A DNA stretch of 64,000 nt from Natronosporangium hydrolyticum (GCF_016925615.1 NZ_CP070499.1:186001-250000), one strand, 5' to 3'; shown: positions 1 through 9,174, counted from the first letter of the stretch. Notes: generated by a model from the letters alone, not told the origin. Translations and numbers: made by a program.

Positions 1-1
1 C

Positions 2-1327
2 GAGGCCGTCTGCAGCAACTTCGATCGGTGGCACACCCTTGAGGGCGTCGCCCAAGAGCCCAGCATGAGCTACTACTGGCAGCAGATGTCCGGTGGCTTC
101 GCCGAGAACGAGCCGGACCGCAGCGACCTGGGCGACCCGGTGTATGAGTCGTGTGCGGCTACCGACGAGCACACCGCGGTGATCAACCTGACTCGGGTGA
201 CCAGCCGGTTCCCGTCGCTGCTGGTGTTGTCGCCGTTCGCGATGCACAGCCCGACCGCGTTGGCTGAGCATGACGCCTCCAACGTGACCGGTAGCGCGGG
301 CGAGCCGAACTGGCCGCCGTACAGCTTGGAGCACCCGACCGGCACCGGGCCGTTCGTCTTCGAGAGCTGGGACCGCGCCACCCAGGAGATCACCCTGGTC
401 CGCAACGAGGACTACTGGGGCGAGCCGGCCACCATCGGCCGGTTGATCTTCAAGGCGATCCCGGACGAGACCGGTCGCCGGCAGGCGCTGAGCGCTGGCG
501 AGATCCACGGCTATGACCTGCCGTCGCCGGCCGACTGGGACACGCTGGAGTCGGAGGGCATGAACCTTGGGGTCCGGGAGACTCCGGTGAACCTGCTCTA
601 CGTCGCGTTCACCCAGAACGCGAACGAGGCCCTGGAGGACCTCCGGGTGCGGCAGGCGATCGCTCATGCGCTCAACCGGCAGGGGCTGGTGGACGCGCTG
701 ATGCCCGAGGGCGCCGAGGTCGCCACCCAGTTCCAGCCGCCGAACCTGGAGGGCTGGAACCCGGACGTGCCGACCTACGATTACGACCCGGAGCGGGCGA
801 TCCAGCTGCTTGAGGACGCCGGTTACAGCGAGGGTGAGCTGGAGCTCAGCTTCTACTGGCCGACCGACGTGACCCGGCCGTACATGCCGAGCCCGCGCAG
901 CATGATCGAGCTGTTCCAGCAGGACCTGGAGGATGTCGGCATCGTGGTCGAGCCGGTGTCGTTGCCGTGGAGCCCGGAGTACCTGGCCGATGTCCAGGCC
1001 GGCGAGGCCGATCTGCACTTCCTCGGCTGGACCGGCGACTACCCGGAGGCCTACAACTTCATCGGTACCTGGTTCTCCCGCGCGTTGCCGGCGTGGGGGT
1101 ACGAGTACGAGGAGCTGTGGGACCGGATGTCCGACGCGGACCAGACCGTGGACGATGAGGAGCGGTTCGCGATCTACGAGGAGCTCAACGCGATGATCAT
1201 GGAGTTCCTGCCGGGCGTGCCGGTGTCGCACATGCCGAACGGACTCGTCTTCGCCGACCACGTCTCCGGTGTGGAGATCAGCCCGTTGGCGCAGGAGCGG
1301 TTCGCCACCGCACAGATCGCCGAGTAG
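2..1327 (+). CDS. ABC transporter substrate-binding protein, family 5 (5' end missing)
   Basis: This is the extracytoplasmic peptide or nickel-type binding protein of the importer encoded by the next four genes. The frame is open from base 2, so the signal peptide and first domain lie outside the window; 441 residues are visible. Family 5 features include an Asn/Asp-rich run before the YDYDPERA segment and the typical LLEDAGY and DLEDVGI motifs, followed by a PEAYNFIGTWF stretch near the C-terminus. Full-length family members usually have about 500-600 residues, so roughly a quarter is missing. The ligand cannot be read from sequence. The first visible ATG (65) is internal and should not be taken as the start. 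It is followed by a strong intercistronic hairpin, which often keeps the binding protein more abundant than the permeases. Confidence 0.93.
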   Translation, partial: EAVCSNFDRWHTLEGVAQEPSMSYYWQQMSGGFAENEPDRSDLGDPVYESCAATDEHTAVINLTRVTSRFPSLLVLSPFAMHSPTALAEHDASNVTGSAGEPNWPPYSLEHPTGTGPFVFESWDRATQEITLVRNEDYWGEPATIGRLIFKAIPDETGRRQALSAGEIHGYDLPSPADWDTLESEGMNLGVRETPVNLLYVAFTQNANEALEDLRVRQAIAHALNRQGLVDALMPEGAEVATQFQPPNLEGWNPDVPTYDYDPERAIQLLEDAGYSEGELELSFYWPTDVTRPYMPSPRSMIELFQQDLEDVGIVVEPVSLPWSPEYLADVQAGEADLHFLGWTGDYPEAYNFIGTWFSRALPAWGYEYEELWDRMSDADQTVDDEERFAIYEELNAMIMEFLPGVPVSHMPNGLVFADHVSGVEISPLAQERFATAQIAE

Positions 1328-1335
1328 TCCAACCC

Positions 1336-1391
1336 GTCGACCGTGGCGCCGGGCGGCCGCTGACCCGCGGCCGCCCGGCGCCACAGTCGAC
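1336..1391 (+). terminator. Intercistronic hairpin between binding protein and permease genes
   Basis: Bases 1343-1360 and 1367-1384 form a perfect 18-bp inverted repeat (GTGGCGCCGGGCGGCCGC and its complement) with a 6-nt loop. The arms are extended outward by GTCGAC at 1336-1341 and 1386-1391 across one mismatch. There is no T-run. It sits just after the stop of the binding-protein gene and 18 nt before the permease start, so it probably acts as a partial terminator or a 3'-end mRNA stabiliser that sets the stoichiometry. Confidence 0.8.
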
Positions 1392-1408
1392 CCGCCGGTG
1401 GAGATCGA

Positions 1409-2413
1409 ATGTTTCGATTCGTCGTCCGGCGCCTGCTGCAGGTGATCCCCACGCTGGCAGGTCTGTCGGTCTTGTTGTTCATCTGGTTGCGGTCGCTGCC
1501 GGGAGGGCCGGAGACGGCGCTGCTCGGCGACCGGGCCACTCCGGAGGCGCGGGAGGCGATCCGGGCACGAATGGGCCTGGACGAGCCGCTGCTGGTGCAG
1601 TACGGCGCGTACATGCGCCGGGTGCTCAGCTTCGACCTCGGTAACTCAACGATGACCCAGCGGCCGGTGGTGGAGGAGTTCCTGCTCCGCTTCCCGGCCA
1701 CCGTGGAGTTGACGGTGGTCGCGATGGTGATCGCCATCGGCGCGGGGGTGCCGTTGGGCTACTTCGCGGCCCGCCGCCGCGGCGGGCCGCTGGACGGGTT
1801 GACGGTCGGCGGGTCGATGCTCGGCATCTGCACCCCGATCTTCTTCCTCGCCTTCCTGCTGAAGTGGGTCTTCGGCGAGAACCTGGGCTGGTTCCCGACC
1901 ACCGGGCGGCAGACCACCGGGATCGACGCCACCCACATCACCAACTTCTTCATCCTGGACGGCATCCTCACTCAGGAGTGGGACGCTGCCTGGGACGCGT
2001 TTCTGCATCTACTCCTGCCAGGCATCGCGGTCGCCAGCATTCCGTTCGCGATCATCGTCCGGATGACCCGGGCGAGCGTGCTGGAGGTGCTGAACGAGGA
2101 CTATGTGCGGACCGCCGAGGCGAAGGGGCTGACCACCCGGGTGATCCGCGGCCGGCACGTGCTGCGTAACGCGCTGCTGCCGGTGGTTACCGCGATCGGC
2201 GTGCTCTCCGGGGCGCTGTTGTCGGGGGCGGTGCTGACCGAGACCGTCTTCGCGATCAACGGCATCGGACGGTTCGTCTATCTGGCGATCCAGAACGCCG
2301 ACTATCCGGTGTTGATGGCCTTCATTACCTTCATCGCGCTGGCCTTTGTGGTGATCAACCTGCTGGTCGATATCTCATATAGCATTATCGATCCGAGGGT
2401 GAGGGTGCACTGA
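1409..2413 (+). CDS. Peptide ABC transporter permease, DppB type
   Basis: A 334-residue inner-membrane subunit of a binding-protein-dependent importer. The N-terminus (MFRFVVRRLLQVIPTL) is the classic DppB/OppB opening with a first membrane helix, followed by about five more hydrophobic segments. The EAA coupling loop that docks the ATPases is visible around residues 228-260 (EDYVRTAEAKG...HVLRNALLP). GGTGGAG lies 5 nt before the ATG. Its last base overlaps the first base of the next gene (TGATG), which indicates translational coupling. DppB and DppC form the transmembrane pore; substrate range depends on the upstream binding protein. Confidence 0.95.
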   Translation: MFRFVVRRLLQVIPTLAGLSVLLFIWLRSLPGGPETALLGDRATPEAREAIRARMGLDEPLLVQYGAYMRRVLSFDLGNSTMTQRPVVEEFLLRFPATVELTVVAMVIAIGAGVPLGYFAARRRGGPLDGLTVGGSMLGICTPIFFLAFLLKWVFGENLGWFPTTGRQTTGIDATHITNFFILDGILTQEWDAAWDAFLHLLLPGIAVASIPFAIIVRMTRASVLEVLNEDYVRTAEAKGLTTRVIRGRHVLRNALLPVVTAIGVLSGALLSGAVLTETVFAINGIGRFVYLAIQNADYPVLMAFITFIALAFVVINLLVDISYSIIDPRVRVH

Positions 2414-3462
2414 TGGCGAACGAGCATCCGACACCCTCCGGATCCGACCCGGCCACGGAGTCGACGCCGGAGCCGGCCGGCCTGCCGGCGCAGCGGCTGC
2501 CACCGGGGCCGATCGGCCGCCGCCGGGCCGAGAAGCTGGACCGGTTGGGGGAGCTGGCGGGAGCACCGCCGGATGAGCGGGGCGAGAGCATCACCCGGGA
2601 GACGCTACGGCGGCTGCGGCGCAGCCCGATGGCGATCACCGGCGCGGCGATCGTGCTGGCCTTCGTGATCCTGGCGTTCATCGGACCGGTCATCGCGCCG
2701 CATCCGCCCCGGGCGTTTGTGGGGTTGGATCAGGTCCGGCCCGGGCAGATCCCTGGCCCCAGCGCCGAGTACTGGTTCGGGCTGGACCAGCTGGGCCGAG
2801 ACGTCTTCAGCCGGCTGCTGGTCGGGGCGCAGCAGACGCTGCTGGTCGGGGTGGTCGCCACCCTGATCGGGTTCACCGTCGGAGCGATCATCGGCGGCGT
2901 CGCCGGCGCCGCGAACGCGCTGGGTGGCCGGATCGGCGGCTGGATCGACTCGGTGCTGATGCGCTTCATCGACATGCTGCTGGCGATGCCGCCGCTGCTG
3001 CTGGCGTTCAGCGTGGCGGCGGTGATCGGGCGGAGCCTGTGGGCGGTGATGATCGCGGTCGGGGTGGCGGCGGTGCCGATCTTCGCCCGACTGCTGCGAG
3101 CATCGATGATCGCCCAGGCGCACCGCGACTATGTGCTCGCCGCGACCGCGCTCGGGGTGAAGAAACGCCGGATCGTGGTGAGTCATATCTTCCCGAACTC
3201 GCTGGCCCCGGTGATCGTGCAGGCGACGCTGACGCTCGCCACCGCGATCATCGAGGCGGCGGCGCTGTCGTTCCTCGGGCTGGGGAACCCGGACACCGGG
3301 GTGCCGGAGTGGGGCACGATGCTCGCCCAGGCGCAGGACCAGTTGGCGGTCCGGCCGTCGCTGGCGATCTATCCGGCGGTGGCGATCATCATCACTGCGC
3401 TCGGCTTCACGCTGCTGGGCGAGGCGATGCGGGAGGCCCTCGACCCGAAACTGCGGAGGTGA
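2413..3462 (+). CDS. Peptide ABC transporter permease, DppC type
   Basis: A 349-residue second permease subunit. An unusually long hydrophilic N-terminal tail of about 65 residues (Pro-, Glu- and Arg-rich) precedes the first membrane helix (MAITGAAIVLAFVILAFIG). The segment GLDQLGRDVFSRLL is the hallmark of DppC/OppC permeases. The EAA loop (HRDYVLAATALGVKKRRIV) lies near residue 240. The start ATG shares one base with the dppB stop. The gene ends 20 nt before a 55-nt dispersed repeat that overlaps the next gene's N-terminus. Confidence 0.95.
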   Translation: MANEHPTPSGSDPATESTPEPAGLPAQRLPPGPIGRRRAEKLDRLGELAGAPPDERGESITRETLRRLRRSPMAITGAAIVLAFVILAFIGPVIAPHPPRAFVGLDQVRPGQIPGPSAEYWFGLDQLGRDVFSRLLVGAQQTLLVGVVATLIGFTVGAIIGGVAGAANALGGRIGGWIDSVLMRFIDMLLAMPPLLLAFSVAAVIGRSLWAVMIAVGVAAVPIFARLLRASMIAQAHRDYVLAATALGVKKRRIVVSHIFPNSLAPVIVQATLTLATAIIEAAALSFLGLGNPDTGVPEWGTMLAQAQDQLAVRPSLAIYPAVAIIITALGFTLLGEAMREALDPKLRR

Positions 3463-3464
3463 CC

Positions 3465-4547
3465 ATGCCCACCCACCCAGTTGATCATGGACCTAGGCAC
3501 ATGGCGGGCGGGGATTCGGGTCCCCAACCCCATGGTCAACACCCGTTGCTGGAGGTGGCGGACCTCTCGGTCGTGTTCCGCCGGCGAGGGCAGCGGGACA
3601 TCCGGGCGGTCGACGGCGTCTCGTTCACGGTCGAACCCGGCCAGATCGTCGGCCTGGTCGGCGAGTCCGGCTGCGGCAAGAGCGTCACCTCGCTGGCGAT
3701 CACCGGGCTGCTGCCGACCCGCGGCGTCGAACTCGGCGGCGCTGCCCGGTTCGACGGCGCCGACCTGCTGACGATGTCCCCGGCCGAACGCCGCGACCTG
3801 CGCGGCCGGGACATCGCCATGGTCTTCCAGGATCCGATCTCGTCGCTGAACCCGGTGGTACCGATCGGGGTGCAGGTCGCCGAGGTGTTGACCCGGCACC
3901 GGGGGATGGCCCGCGGCGCCGCCAAGCGGGAATCGGCCGACCTGCTCGACCGGGTCGGCATCCCCGACCCGACCCGCCGACTCAAGGAGTACCCGCACCA
4001 GCTCTCCGGCGGGATGCGGCAGCGTGCGCTGATCGCGATGGCGGTCGCCTGCCAGCCGCGGTTGCTGATCGCCGACGAGCCGACCACGGCGCTCGATGTC
4101 ACCATCCAGGCGCAGATCCTGGAACTGCTGAAGGACCTGGTCCGGGACCTGAACACCGCGCTCATCATGATCACGCACGATCTGGGGGTGGTCGCCGGCA
4201 TGTGTGACACCGTCAACGTGCTCTACGCCGGCCGGGTGGTGGAGACCGCCGCCCGCAGGCCGCTCTTCGCCCAGCCCCATCACCCGTACACCGTGGGCCT
4301 GCTCGGCTCCATCCCTCGGCTCGACGGGGCGCGGGGCGAACCGCTCACCCCGATCCCCGGCTCGGTGCGGGACCTGCTGCCCTGGCACGAGGGTTGCGCG
4401 TACGCGCCGCGCTGCCCGCGCCGGGAGGAGCAGTGCCTCGACGGCCCGCCGGAGCTGACGCCGGAACCGGACGGCCGGGTGTACCGGTGTATCAACCCGG
4501 ATTTGACCGGCGGCCCAGCTCGGACCACAGTGGAGGTCAGCTCATGA
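3465..4547 (+). CDS. Oligopeptide ABC transporter ATPase, DppD type, with repeat-encoded N-terminus
   Basis: A 360-residue nucleotide-binding subunit. Walker A is GESGCGKS at about residues 66-73, the signature LSGGMRQR is near 180, Walker B (LLIADEP) is near 200, and the C-terminal oligopeptide-transporter extension carries the Cys pattern GCAYAPRCP...QC. GGAGG lies 5 nt upstream of ATG 3465, which selects this start. The alternative ATG at 3501 lacks such a site. The ATPase fold begins only at about residue 28 (LLEVADLSV). The preceding residues are encoded almost entirely by the 55-nt repeat at 3483-3537 and have no counterpart in the sister ATPase. The stop overlaps the next start (ATGA). 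Confidence 0.93.
   Translation: MPTHPVDHGPRHMAGGDSGPQPHGQHPLLEVADLSVVFRRRGQRDIRAVDGVSFTVEPGQIVGLVGESGCGKSVTSLAITGLLPTRGVELGGAARFDGADLLTMSPAERRDLRGRDIAMVFQDPISSLNPVVPIGVQVAEVLTRHRGMARGAAKRESADLLDRVGIPDPTRRLKEYPHQLSGGMRQRALIAMAVACQPRLLIADEPTTALDVTIQAQILELLKDLVRDLNTALIMITHDLGVVAGMCDTVNVLYAGRVVETAARRPLFAQPHHPYTVGLLGSIPRLDGARGEPLTPIPGSVRDLLPWHEGCAYAPRCPRREEQCLDGPPELTPEPDGRVYRCINPDLTGGPARTTVEVSS
3483..3537 (+). repeat. 55-nt dispersed repeat, copy A (inside the dppD-like gene)
   Basis: It begins GATCATGGACCTAGG and ends AACCCCATGGTC, the same length and ends as the copies at 43786 and 57720. The end arms are inverted (GTTGATCATGG at 3480-3490 against CCATGGTCAAC at 3530-3540, one mismatch). A central ACCTAGGC follows the left arm, where the other copies have the palindrome ACCTAGGT. 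It starts 20 nt after the stop of the dppC-like gene and is read through by the dppD-like frame. Confidence 0.85.
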
Positions 4548-5635
4548 GCGCGCCGTTGCTGGAGGTGCGGAACCTCAAGGTTCATTATCCGATCACCAGC
4601 GGCATCATCTTCGACCGGGTGGTGGGGCAGGTCCGGGCGGTCGACGGCGTCGACCTGACCATTCCCAAAGGCCAGACGTACGGGTTGGTGGGCGAGTCCG
4701 GCTGCGGAAAATCCACTCTGGGCAAGGCGGTGCTGCGGCTGGCGCCGGTGACCGAGGGGTCGGTCCAATTCGACGGTACCGATATCACCACGCTGCAGGG
4801 CGAGCGGCTGCGGGCGATGCGGCAGCGGATGCAGATGATCTTTCAGGACCCGATGTCCAGCCTGGACCCCCGGCAGAACGTCGAGTCGATCCTCACCGAG
4901 GGCCTCGCCGCGCACGGCATCGGCAAGAACCGGGCGCAGCAGCGGGAGATCATCGGCGAGACGCTGGACCGGGTCGGGCTGCCCCGGTGGGCGCTGTCGC
5001 GCTACCCGCACGAATTCTCCGGCGGGCAGCGGCAGCGGATCGGCATCGCCCGGGCGCTGGCCTTGGGCCCGGATCTGATCATCGCCGACGAGCCGGTCTC
5101 CGCGCTGGACGTGTCGATCCAGGCGCAGGTGGTGAACCTGCTCGACGAGCTGCAGGATTCGCTGGGGCTCACCTACCTGGTGATCGCCCATGATCTAGCG
5201 GTGGTGCGTCACATCTCGGACACGGTCGGCGTGATGTACCTGGGGGCGCTGGTGGAGGAGGCCCCCTCCGACGACCTCTACGCCGAGCCGCTGCACCCGT
5301 ACACCCGGGCGCTGATGTCGGCGGTGCCGGTGCCGGACCCGGATGTGGAGGACCGGCGGGAGCGGATCCTGCTCGCCGGCGACCTGCCGTCGCCGTCGAA
5401 CCCGCCGCCGGGCTGCCGTTTCCACACCCGCTGCCCGTGGGCGCAGCCGGAGCGGTGCGCCGACGAGCGGCCGGAGCTGGTGGAGATCCGCCCGGGGCAC
5501 CGAGTGGCCTGCCACTGGGTGAACGAGATCGCCGACGGCCGGATCCAGCGCCACGAGGTAACGCCGGAGCTGACCAAGCCGGACGACGACGCCGCCGCGA
5601 GCGCCCCCACCGTCGAGACGGTCCACGTCCCGTAA
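4544..5635 (+). CDS. Oligopeptide ABC transporter ATPase, DppF type
   Basis: A 363-residue second ATPase. Walker A is GESGCGKS at about residues 50-57, the signature FSGGQRQR lies near 160, Walker B (LIIADEP) follows, and the family C-terminal domain has [15 protein letters not shown]. The start ATG overlaps the preceding stop by 4 nt. The N-terminus goes directly into the ATPase fold ([11 protein letters not shown]), in contrast to the repeat-extended partner. It is the last gene of the importer operon; a short C-terminal tail rich in Asp and Ala follows the family domain. Confidence 0.95.
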   Translation: MSAPLLEVRNLKVHYPITSGIIFDRVVGQVRAVDGVDLTIPKGQTYGLVGESGCGKSTLGKAVLRLAPVTEGSVQFDGTDITTLQGERLRAMRQRMQMIFQDPMSSLDPRQNVESILTEGLAAHGIGKNRAQQREIIGETLDRVGLPRWALSRYPHEFSGGQRQRIGIARALALGPDLIIADEPVSALDVSIQAQVVNLLDELQDSLGLTYLVIAHDLAVVRHISDTVGVMYLGALVEEAPSDDLYAEPLHPYTRALMSAVPVPDPDVEDRRERILLAGDLPSPSNPPPGCRFHTRCPWAQPERCADERPELVEIRPGHRVACHWVNEIADGRIQRHEVTPELTKPDDDAAASAPTVETVHVP

Positions 5636-5697
5636 CGTCCCAGGTTCCCCACTCCCGACCAGGCCCTTGGCTGGACCGGGTCCTGCCGTAGCCGGGG

Positions 5698-5713
5698 TGC
5701 TACGCTCGTAGCA
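5698..5713 (+). promoter_or_regulatory. Leaderless promoter and operator of the toxin-antitoxin pair
   Basis: TGCTACG-CT-CGTAGCA is a perfect inverted repeat whose last base is the A of the antitoxin start codon. It contains TACGCT (5701-5706), a TANNNT -10 box whose expected start point, 7 nt downstream, is the ATG itself. No ribosome site is present upstream. The simplest reading is a leaderless transcript repressed by the antitoxin or the toxin-antitoxin complex binding over the -10 box. Confidence 0.65.
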
Positions 5714-5973
5714 TGTCTGTAGTAGCGTCGCGGGAACTTCGCAATGACACCGCTGGAGTCCTGCGCCGCGTCGCGGCCGGCGAAGAGGTCATCGTTACCG
5801 TGAGCGGTGAGCCGGTGGCGAAGTTGTCTCCGCTCGCGCCAGCGCGCCGACGTTGGCTGCCTCGGGCGGAGGTGGCGTCCCGGCTGCGGGGTGCCCAGGC
5901 TGACCCTGGGCTGCGGGACGACCTTGCCGAGCTCGCTGGCGACACCACCGATGATCTCGGCCCGATCCGGTGA
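5713..5973 (+). CDS. Phd/YefM-family antitoxin
   Basis: An 86-residue antitoxin. The N-terminal half (SVVASRELRNDTAGVLRRVAAGEEVIVTV, then GEPVAKLSPL) is the Phd/YefM DNA-binding fold. The C-terminal half is charged and probably wraps the toxin. It overlaps the toxin gene by 4 nt (GTGA), the usual coupling that keeps antitoxin in excess. A palindrome covers the start codon and -10 box, suggesting autorepression. Confidence 0.9.
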   Translation: MSVVASRELRNDTAGVLRRVAAGEEVIVTVSGEPVAKLSPLAPARRRWLPRAEVASRLRGAQADPGLRDDLAELAGDTTDDLGPIR

Positions 5974-6371
5974 CGCCGGCTCGGGGCCTGCTGGATACCT
6001 CTGTCTTCATCGCCGCTGAGTCCGGACGTCCGCTAGCCGAAAACAGGCTGCCCGCCGAGTTGGCGACGACCGTGGTCACCCTGGCCGAGCTGCAGGCAGG
6101 GGTGCTAGCAGCCGGGAACGTCGAGACCAGGGCGCAACGGATGGCCACGCTCGACCTGCTCTCCGAGATCCAAGTCCTGCCGGTCGACCAGGCAGCTGGT
6201 CGCATGTGGGCGCAGCTTCGGGCCTATCTCGCTGCTGAGGGGCGACGGATTCGAGTGAACGACCTGTGGATCGCCGCCATCGCGGCGACGCGCGGACTCC
6301 CGGTCGTCACCCAGGATGACGACTTCGATGCGGTCGACGGGGTTGCGGGGGTTTCGGTCATCCGGGTCTGA
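5970..6371 (+). CDS. VapC-family PIN-domain toxin
   Basis: A 133-residue PIN-domain ribonuclease toxin with a GTG start. The acidic metal-binding residues are visible: D in LLDTSVFI near the N-terminus, E in TLAELQAG, D in NDLWIAAIA, and the acidic DDDFD near the C-terminus. PIN toxins of this group cleave tRNA or rRNA; the target cannot be told. The start overlaps the antitoxin stop. Its 3' end overlaps the convergent membrane-protein gene by 14 bp. Confidence 0.9.
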   Translation: MTPARGLLDTSVFIAAESGRPLAENRLPAELATTVVTLAELQAGVLAAGNVETRAQRMATLDLLSEIQVLPVDQAAGRMWAQLRAYLAAEGRRIRVNDLWIAAIAATRGLPVVTQDDDFDAVDGVAGVSVIRV

Positions 6372-6990
6372 CCGCCCGGGCGGCACGCCAAATCCCCCTA
6401 AACCTCCGCCGACGCCATGGGGTCGCCGCGTAGGCGGCTAGACCTGCGGCGAGCAGGGCGACGCTAAGCAGGAGGCTCGGCACGTCATCGTGCGGTCGGG
6501 CGCTGAACTCCCACCACTGGTACTCGCCCTCTCCGCGGTATCCCCAGTAGATGAATCCGGCTGTGACCAAGCTCGGCAGGGTCCACGCTAGCCGCCAGCC
6601 GAGCAATGAGCCGGCAAGTAGGGCGAGGCCGCACCAACTGAGCCACGAGCGGCCCATAATTACTAGAATGGGCGGGTCCAAGGCGATCGATGTGATACCC
6701 AGGAAAGTGACCGCACAGCCGGTGGTCATCACGCCGACGTAGGTTCGCTGCGCTGCCCGGAATGGATGGGTGGCTGCAGACTCCAGATCGGCTAATCGGC
6801 TGTGCAAGGCGAGCACCGGGATCACGGCCGCCGCCATCGCCAGAAGTCGCCACATCGGAATGATGCCAGCGCCATCGGCTGCCGCCACCGGTACTGGGGC
6901 TTGGTGGTGACCGAGCCAGGCGGTGACCGTACCGAGCACCACGGTCGCGGCCAGCACGGACCGAGCCGGCCGCACCTTGGCGAACGCCAT
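6358..6990 (-). CDS. Multi-pass membrane protein of unknown function, last gene of a secreted-protein/ABC cassette
   Basis: A 210-residue protein with about six hydrophobic segments and no recognised catalytic motif. It lies 70 nt downstream of an ABC ATPase on the same strand, so it is probably a membrane partner of that ATPase. No good ribosome site precedes the ATG at 6990. A strong AAGGAG lies further upstream, placed for an in-frame ATT 18 codons before the ATG, so the true start may be upstream and non-canonical. The function is not recognised. Confidence 0.7.
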   Translation of the reverse strand: MAFAKVRPARSVLAATVVLGTVTAWLGHHQAPVPVAAADGAGIIPMWRLLAMAAAVIPVLALHSRLADLESAATHPFRAAQRTYVGVMTTGCAVTFLGITSIALDPPILVIMGRSWLSWCGLALLAGSLLGWRLAWTLPSLVTAGFIYWGYRGEGEYQWWEFSARPHDDVPSLLLSVALLAAGLAAYAATPWRRRRFRGIWRAARAVRPG

Positions 6991-7060
6991 TCCAGAGGTC
7001 AGGGTCCCTAGGGCAGAGGCGAGAATTGCGCTACTCCTTGCGGCTCACGACAGCCTCCGC

Positions 7061-7807
7061 TCAGAGGTGCTGTTCTTCGGTAGGAAGCAGAGCCATGTAA
7101 GCGCGTTCCAGTTCGGTATGGCCTGGGAGGTCGTTGGTGCTGGTTGCGGCCAAGTCGGCCACGGCCCCGTCGAACTTGACACGTCCGCCATGCAGCACGA
7201 TGACGCGGTCGCAGGTCGCGGCGATGTCGTCAATCAGATGTGTGCTGAGGACCACCACTGTGTCGTTGAGGCCAGCGACGATCTTTCGGAAGTGTAGTCG
7301 TTGTCGAGGGTCTAGGCCAACTGTGGGCTCGTCCAGTAGCACTAGTCTGGGACGACCGGCTACCGCCCAGGCAATACCCGCCCGCTGCCGCATACCACCA
7401 GAGAGCTTGCGCATTCTGGTTCGTCGCAGCGAAATGAGATCGACCATCTCCAACGCCTCGGAAACCGCTCTGCTCCGATCGCGGGCCGGCACGCCCCGTA
7501 GCCATGCTCCGTAGGTAACAAAGTCGACGACCCGCATGTGCGGGTCGAACCCGAACCTCTGTGGTAGGTAACCGATCTGGCTCCGTACCGTACGGGCGGC
7601 ACGTTCACCATCGACTGCTCGTCCGTCGATGGTGACTGAACCGGATCGGGGTGGCACGATCGTCGCCAAGGTTCGCAGCAGAGTCGTCTTTCCAGCCCCG
7701 TTGGGACCAGCCAGCGCGGTAATCCCTGGCCGCAGCGACATGCTGAGTCGGTCCAACACCACTGTGCTTCCGTACCCCTGCGAAACTGCCTCAAGCACCG
7801 CGTTCAT
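7061..7807 (-). CDS. ABC transporter ATP-binding protein
   Basis: A 248-residue exporter-type ATPase. Walker A (GPNGAGKTT) lies near residues 34-41, the signature LSGGMRQR near 134, Walker B (LVLLDEPTVGLDP) near 155, and the switch His follows in VVVLSTHLIDD. It lies between two membrane-protein genes on the same strand. This is the layout of an ABC-2-type system in which the ATPase drives one or both neighbours. The substrate is unknown; the secreted protein at the head of the cluster is a candidate. Confidence 0.92.
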   Translation of the reverse strand: MNAVLEAVSQGYGSTVVLDRLSMSLRPGITALAGPNGAGKTTLLRTLATIVPPRSGSVTIDGRAVDGERAARTVRSQIGYLPQRFGFDPHMRVVDFVTYGAWLRGVPARDRSRAVSEALEMVDLISLRRTRMRKLSGGMRQRAGIAWAVAGRPRLVLLDEPTVGLDPRQRLHFRKIVAGLNDTVVVLSTHLIDDIAATCDRVIVLHGGRVKFDGAVADLAATSTNDLPGHTELERAYMALLPTEEQHL

Positions 7808-7881
7808 TTCCGATATCCCATCGTTAACAGAGCGGACCCAGCCTGGTCACTATAGGTTCGCGACGTTGTGGACTCGACTGC

Positions 7882-9174
7882 TCAGTCGGCGGATGGACAA
7901 TAGTGGTCCAGCATCTCGTCAACTTCCCGTTCGGCCCACGCGAACTGCTCGGCGTTAGGCAGCTCGTCCACCAGGCTCCGACCCTCTGCCCATGCCTCCG
8001 CCACATCCGCTGGCGCGCTGGAAGAGTAGTCCGGTGACCCTCCGCCAGCGAGATAGGCGCGCAGCCACGCATCGAGCACATGGAGTCGGCGACGGTCCGC
8101 CTCCGACATCGCGTTCCAATCGCAGCCATCCCAGGTTGCACTCAGGATGGCTGACTGGATCGCACCGGTGTACGACCATGGGCTGCCCTCGATGATGTGG
8201 AATACCGGAGGGTGGTCCCCCGGCGTCGGCCGGATGACGCCCTCGCTGTCGACGTAGCGGGTTCGCACGACGCCTGATTCATTCATGCGAGCGGGGACCA
8301 CCAGCACCTCAGGCAGGGCGTCGATACGGTCGTTGACCTCCTGAAGTAGCGGTATGTACTTCTCGTGCTCGGGCCAGACGCACAGCTGAGTCCTTTCACC
8401 GCTGACGCAGAGCGCCTCATCTCCGATTGGCTCCCGCTCCACGATGACCGTCGTGCCGGCCAGTGTGAATAGAAGCCCGAGCGCGGCCACTGCGGGTGCG
8501 GCTATCCGCCAAGCGTGCTGGCGAAGCCGGCCGAGCATACCCAACAAGGGCAACGTGGCCAGAAGCGCGACGACCACGACGAGCCGAATGGTCACTGCGG
8601 CCGGGTCTACGATCCGTTCGGGTGGGCCTCGTAACGCGGTGAGGACGAGACCAAGGTAGTCCTCGGCCACCACCACCAGGACCAACCATCCAACCACCGC
8701 GCCCAGCGCCGCGAAGACCGAGCCGAGCACCTTGCCGAGCATCCATCCCCACGCCGTCGCAAGCAACATCGCCACTAGGCCGAGTGCGAAGTAGCCAAGC
8801 CAGAGGTGCCACCCAGGAGGAGAGGCGGGGGCGGTGAAGGCGAAAGCGACGGCGTGACCGGTCAGGTACGGGATGAGGACGACGACCACGGTGGCGGCTA
8901 GCCGGTAGGCCTCGGTGGTGACTGGGTGAACCCGGGCCGCAGCGATCTGTTCAACGACCCGGTGTCGTCCCGGCGCCCCGGCTGCCCATGCGGCGGCACC
9001 GGCTCCTACCGCGCCGAGGAAGTAGGTTCCGACTTGGGCTGCGGCGCCGGTCTCTGGCCACACACCGATCCAAAATCGACTCCGGAAGAACAGCACGCCG
9101 AGGCTCAGAGCTATCAGTGCCGGAAGCCCCCAGCGGATCGGTGAGTTGCGCAGGTGCAACCAGAAGACGCTCAC
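7882..9174 (-). CDS. Membrane protein with seven helices and an extracytoplasmic C-terminal domain
   Basis: A 430-residue protein from the GTG at 9174, chosen because GAAGGAG lies 8 nt before it. A longer frame to 9231 has no ribosome site. About seven hydrophobic helices occupy roughly the first 240 residues. A hydrophilic C-terminal part of about 190 residues follows, with four Cys (two in an LCVSGERTQLCVWPEHEKY segment). The arrangement suggests an ABC-2-like permease with an outward-facing sensor or binding domain. It lies 74 nt upstream of the ATPase and 207 nt downstream of a small secreted protein. I do not recognise a characterised relative. Confidence 0.78.
   Translation of the reverse strand: MSVFWLHLRNSPIRWGLPALIALSLGVLFFRSRFWIGVWPETGAAAQVGTYFLGAVGAGAAAWAAGAPGRHRVVEQIAAARVHPVTTEAYRLAATVVVVLIPYLTGHAVAFAFTAPASPPGWHLWLGYFALGLVAMLLATAWGWMLGKVLGSVFAALGAVVGWLVLVVVAEDYLGLVLTALRGPPERIVDPAAVTIRLVVVVALLATLPLLGMLGRLRQHAWRIAAPAVAALGLLFTLAGTTVIVEREPIGDEALCVSGERTQLCVWPEHEKYIPLLQEVNDRIDALPEVLVVPARMNESGVVRTRYVDSEGVIRPTPGDHPPVFHIIEGSPWSYTGAIQSAILSATWDGCDWNAMSEADRRRLHVLDAWLRAYLAGGGSPDYSSSAPADVAEAWAEGRSLVDELPNAEQFAWAEREVDEMLDHYCPSAD

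Noticed and set aside
3039-3464. A long open frame upstream of the dppD-like start
   Set aside because: It overlaps the dppC-like coding region in another frame and lacks a ribosome site; ATG 3465 has GGAGG.
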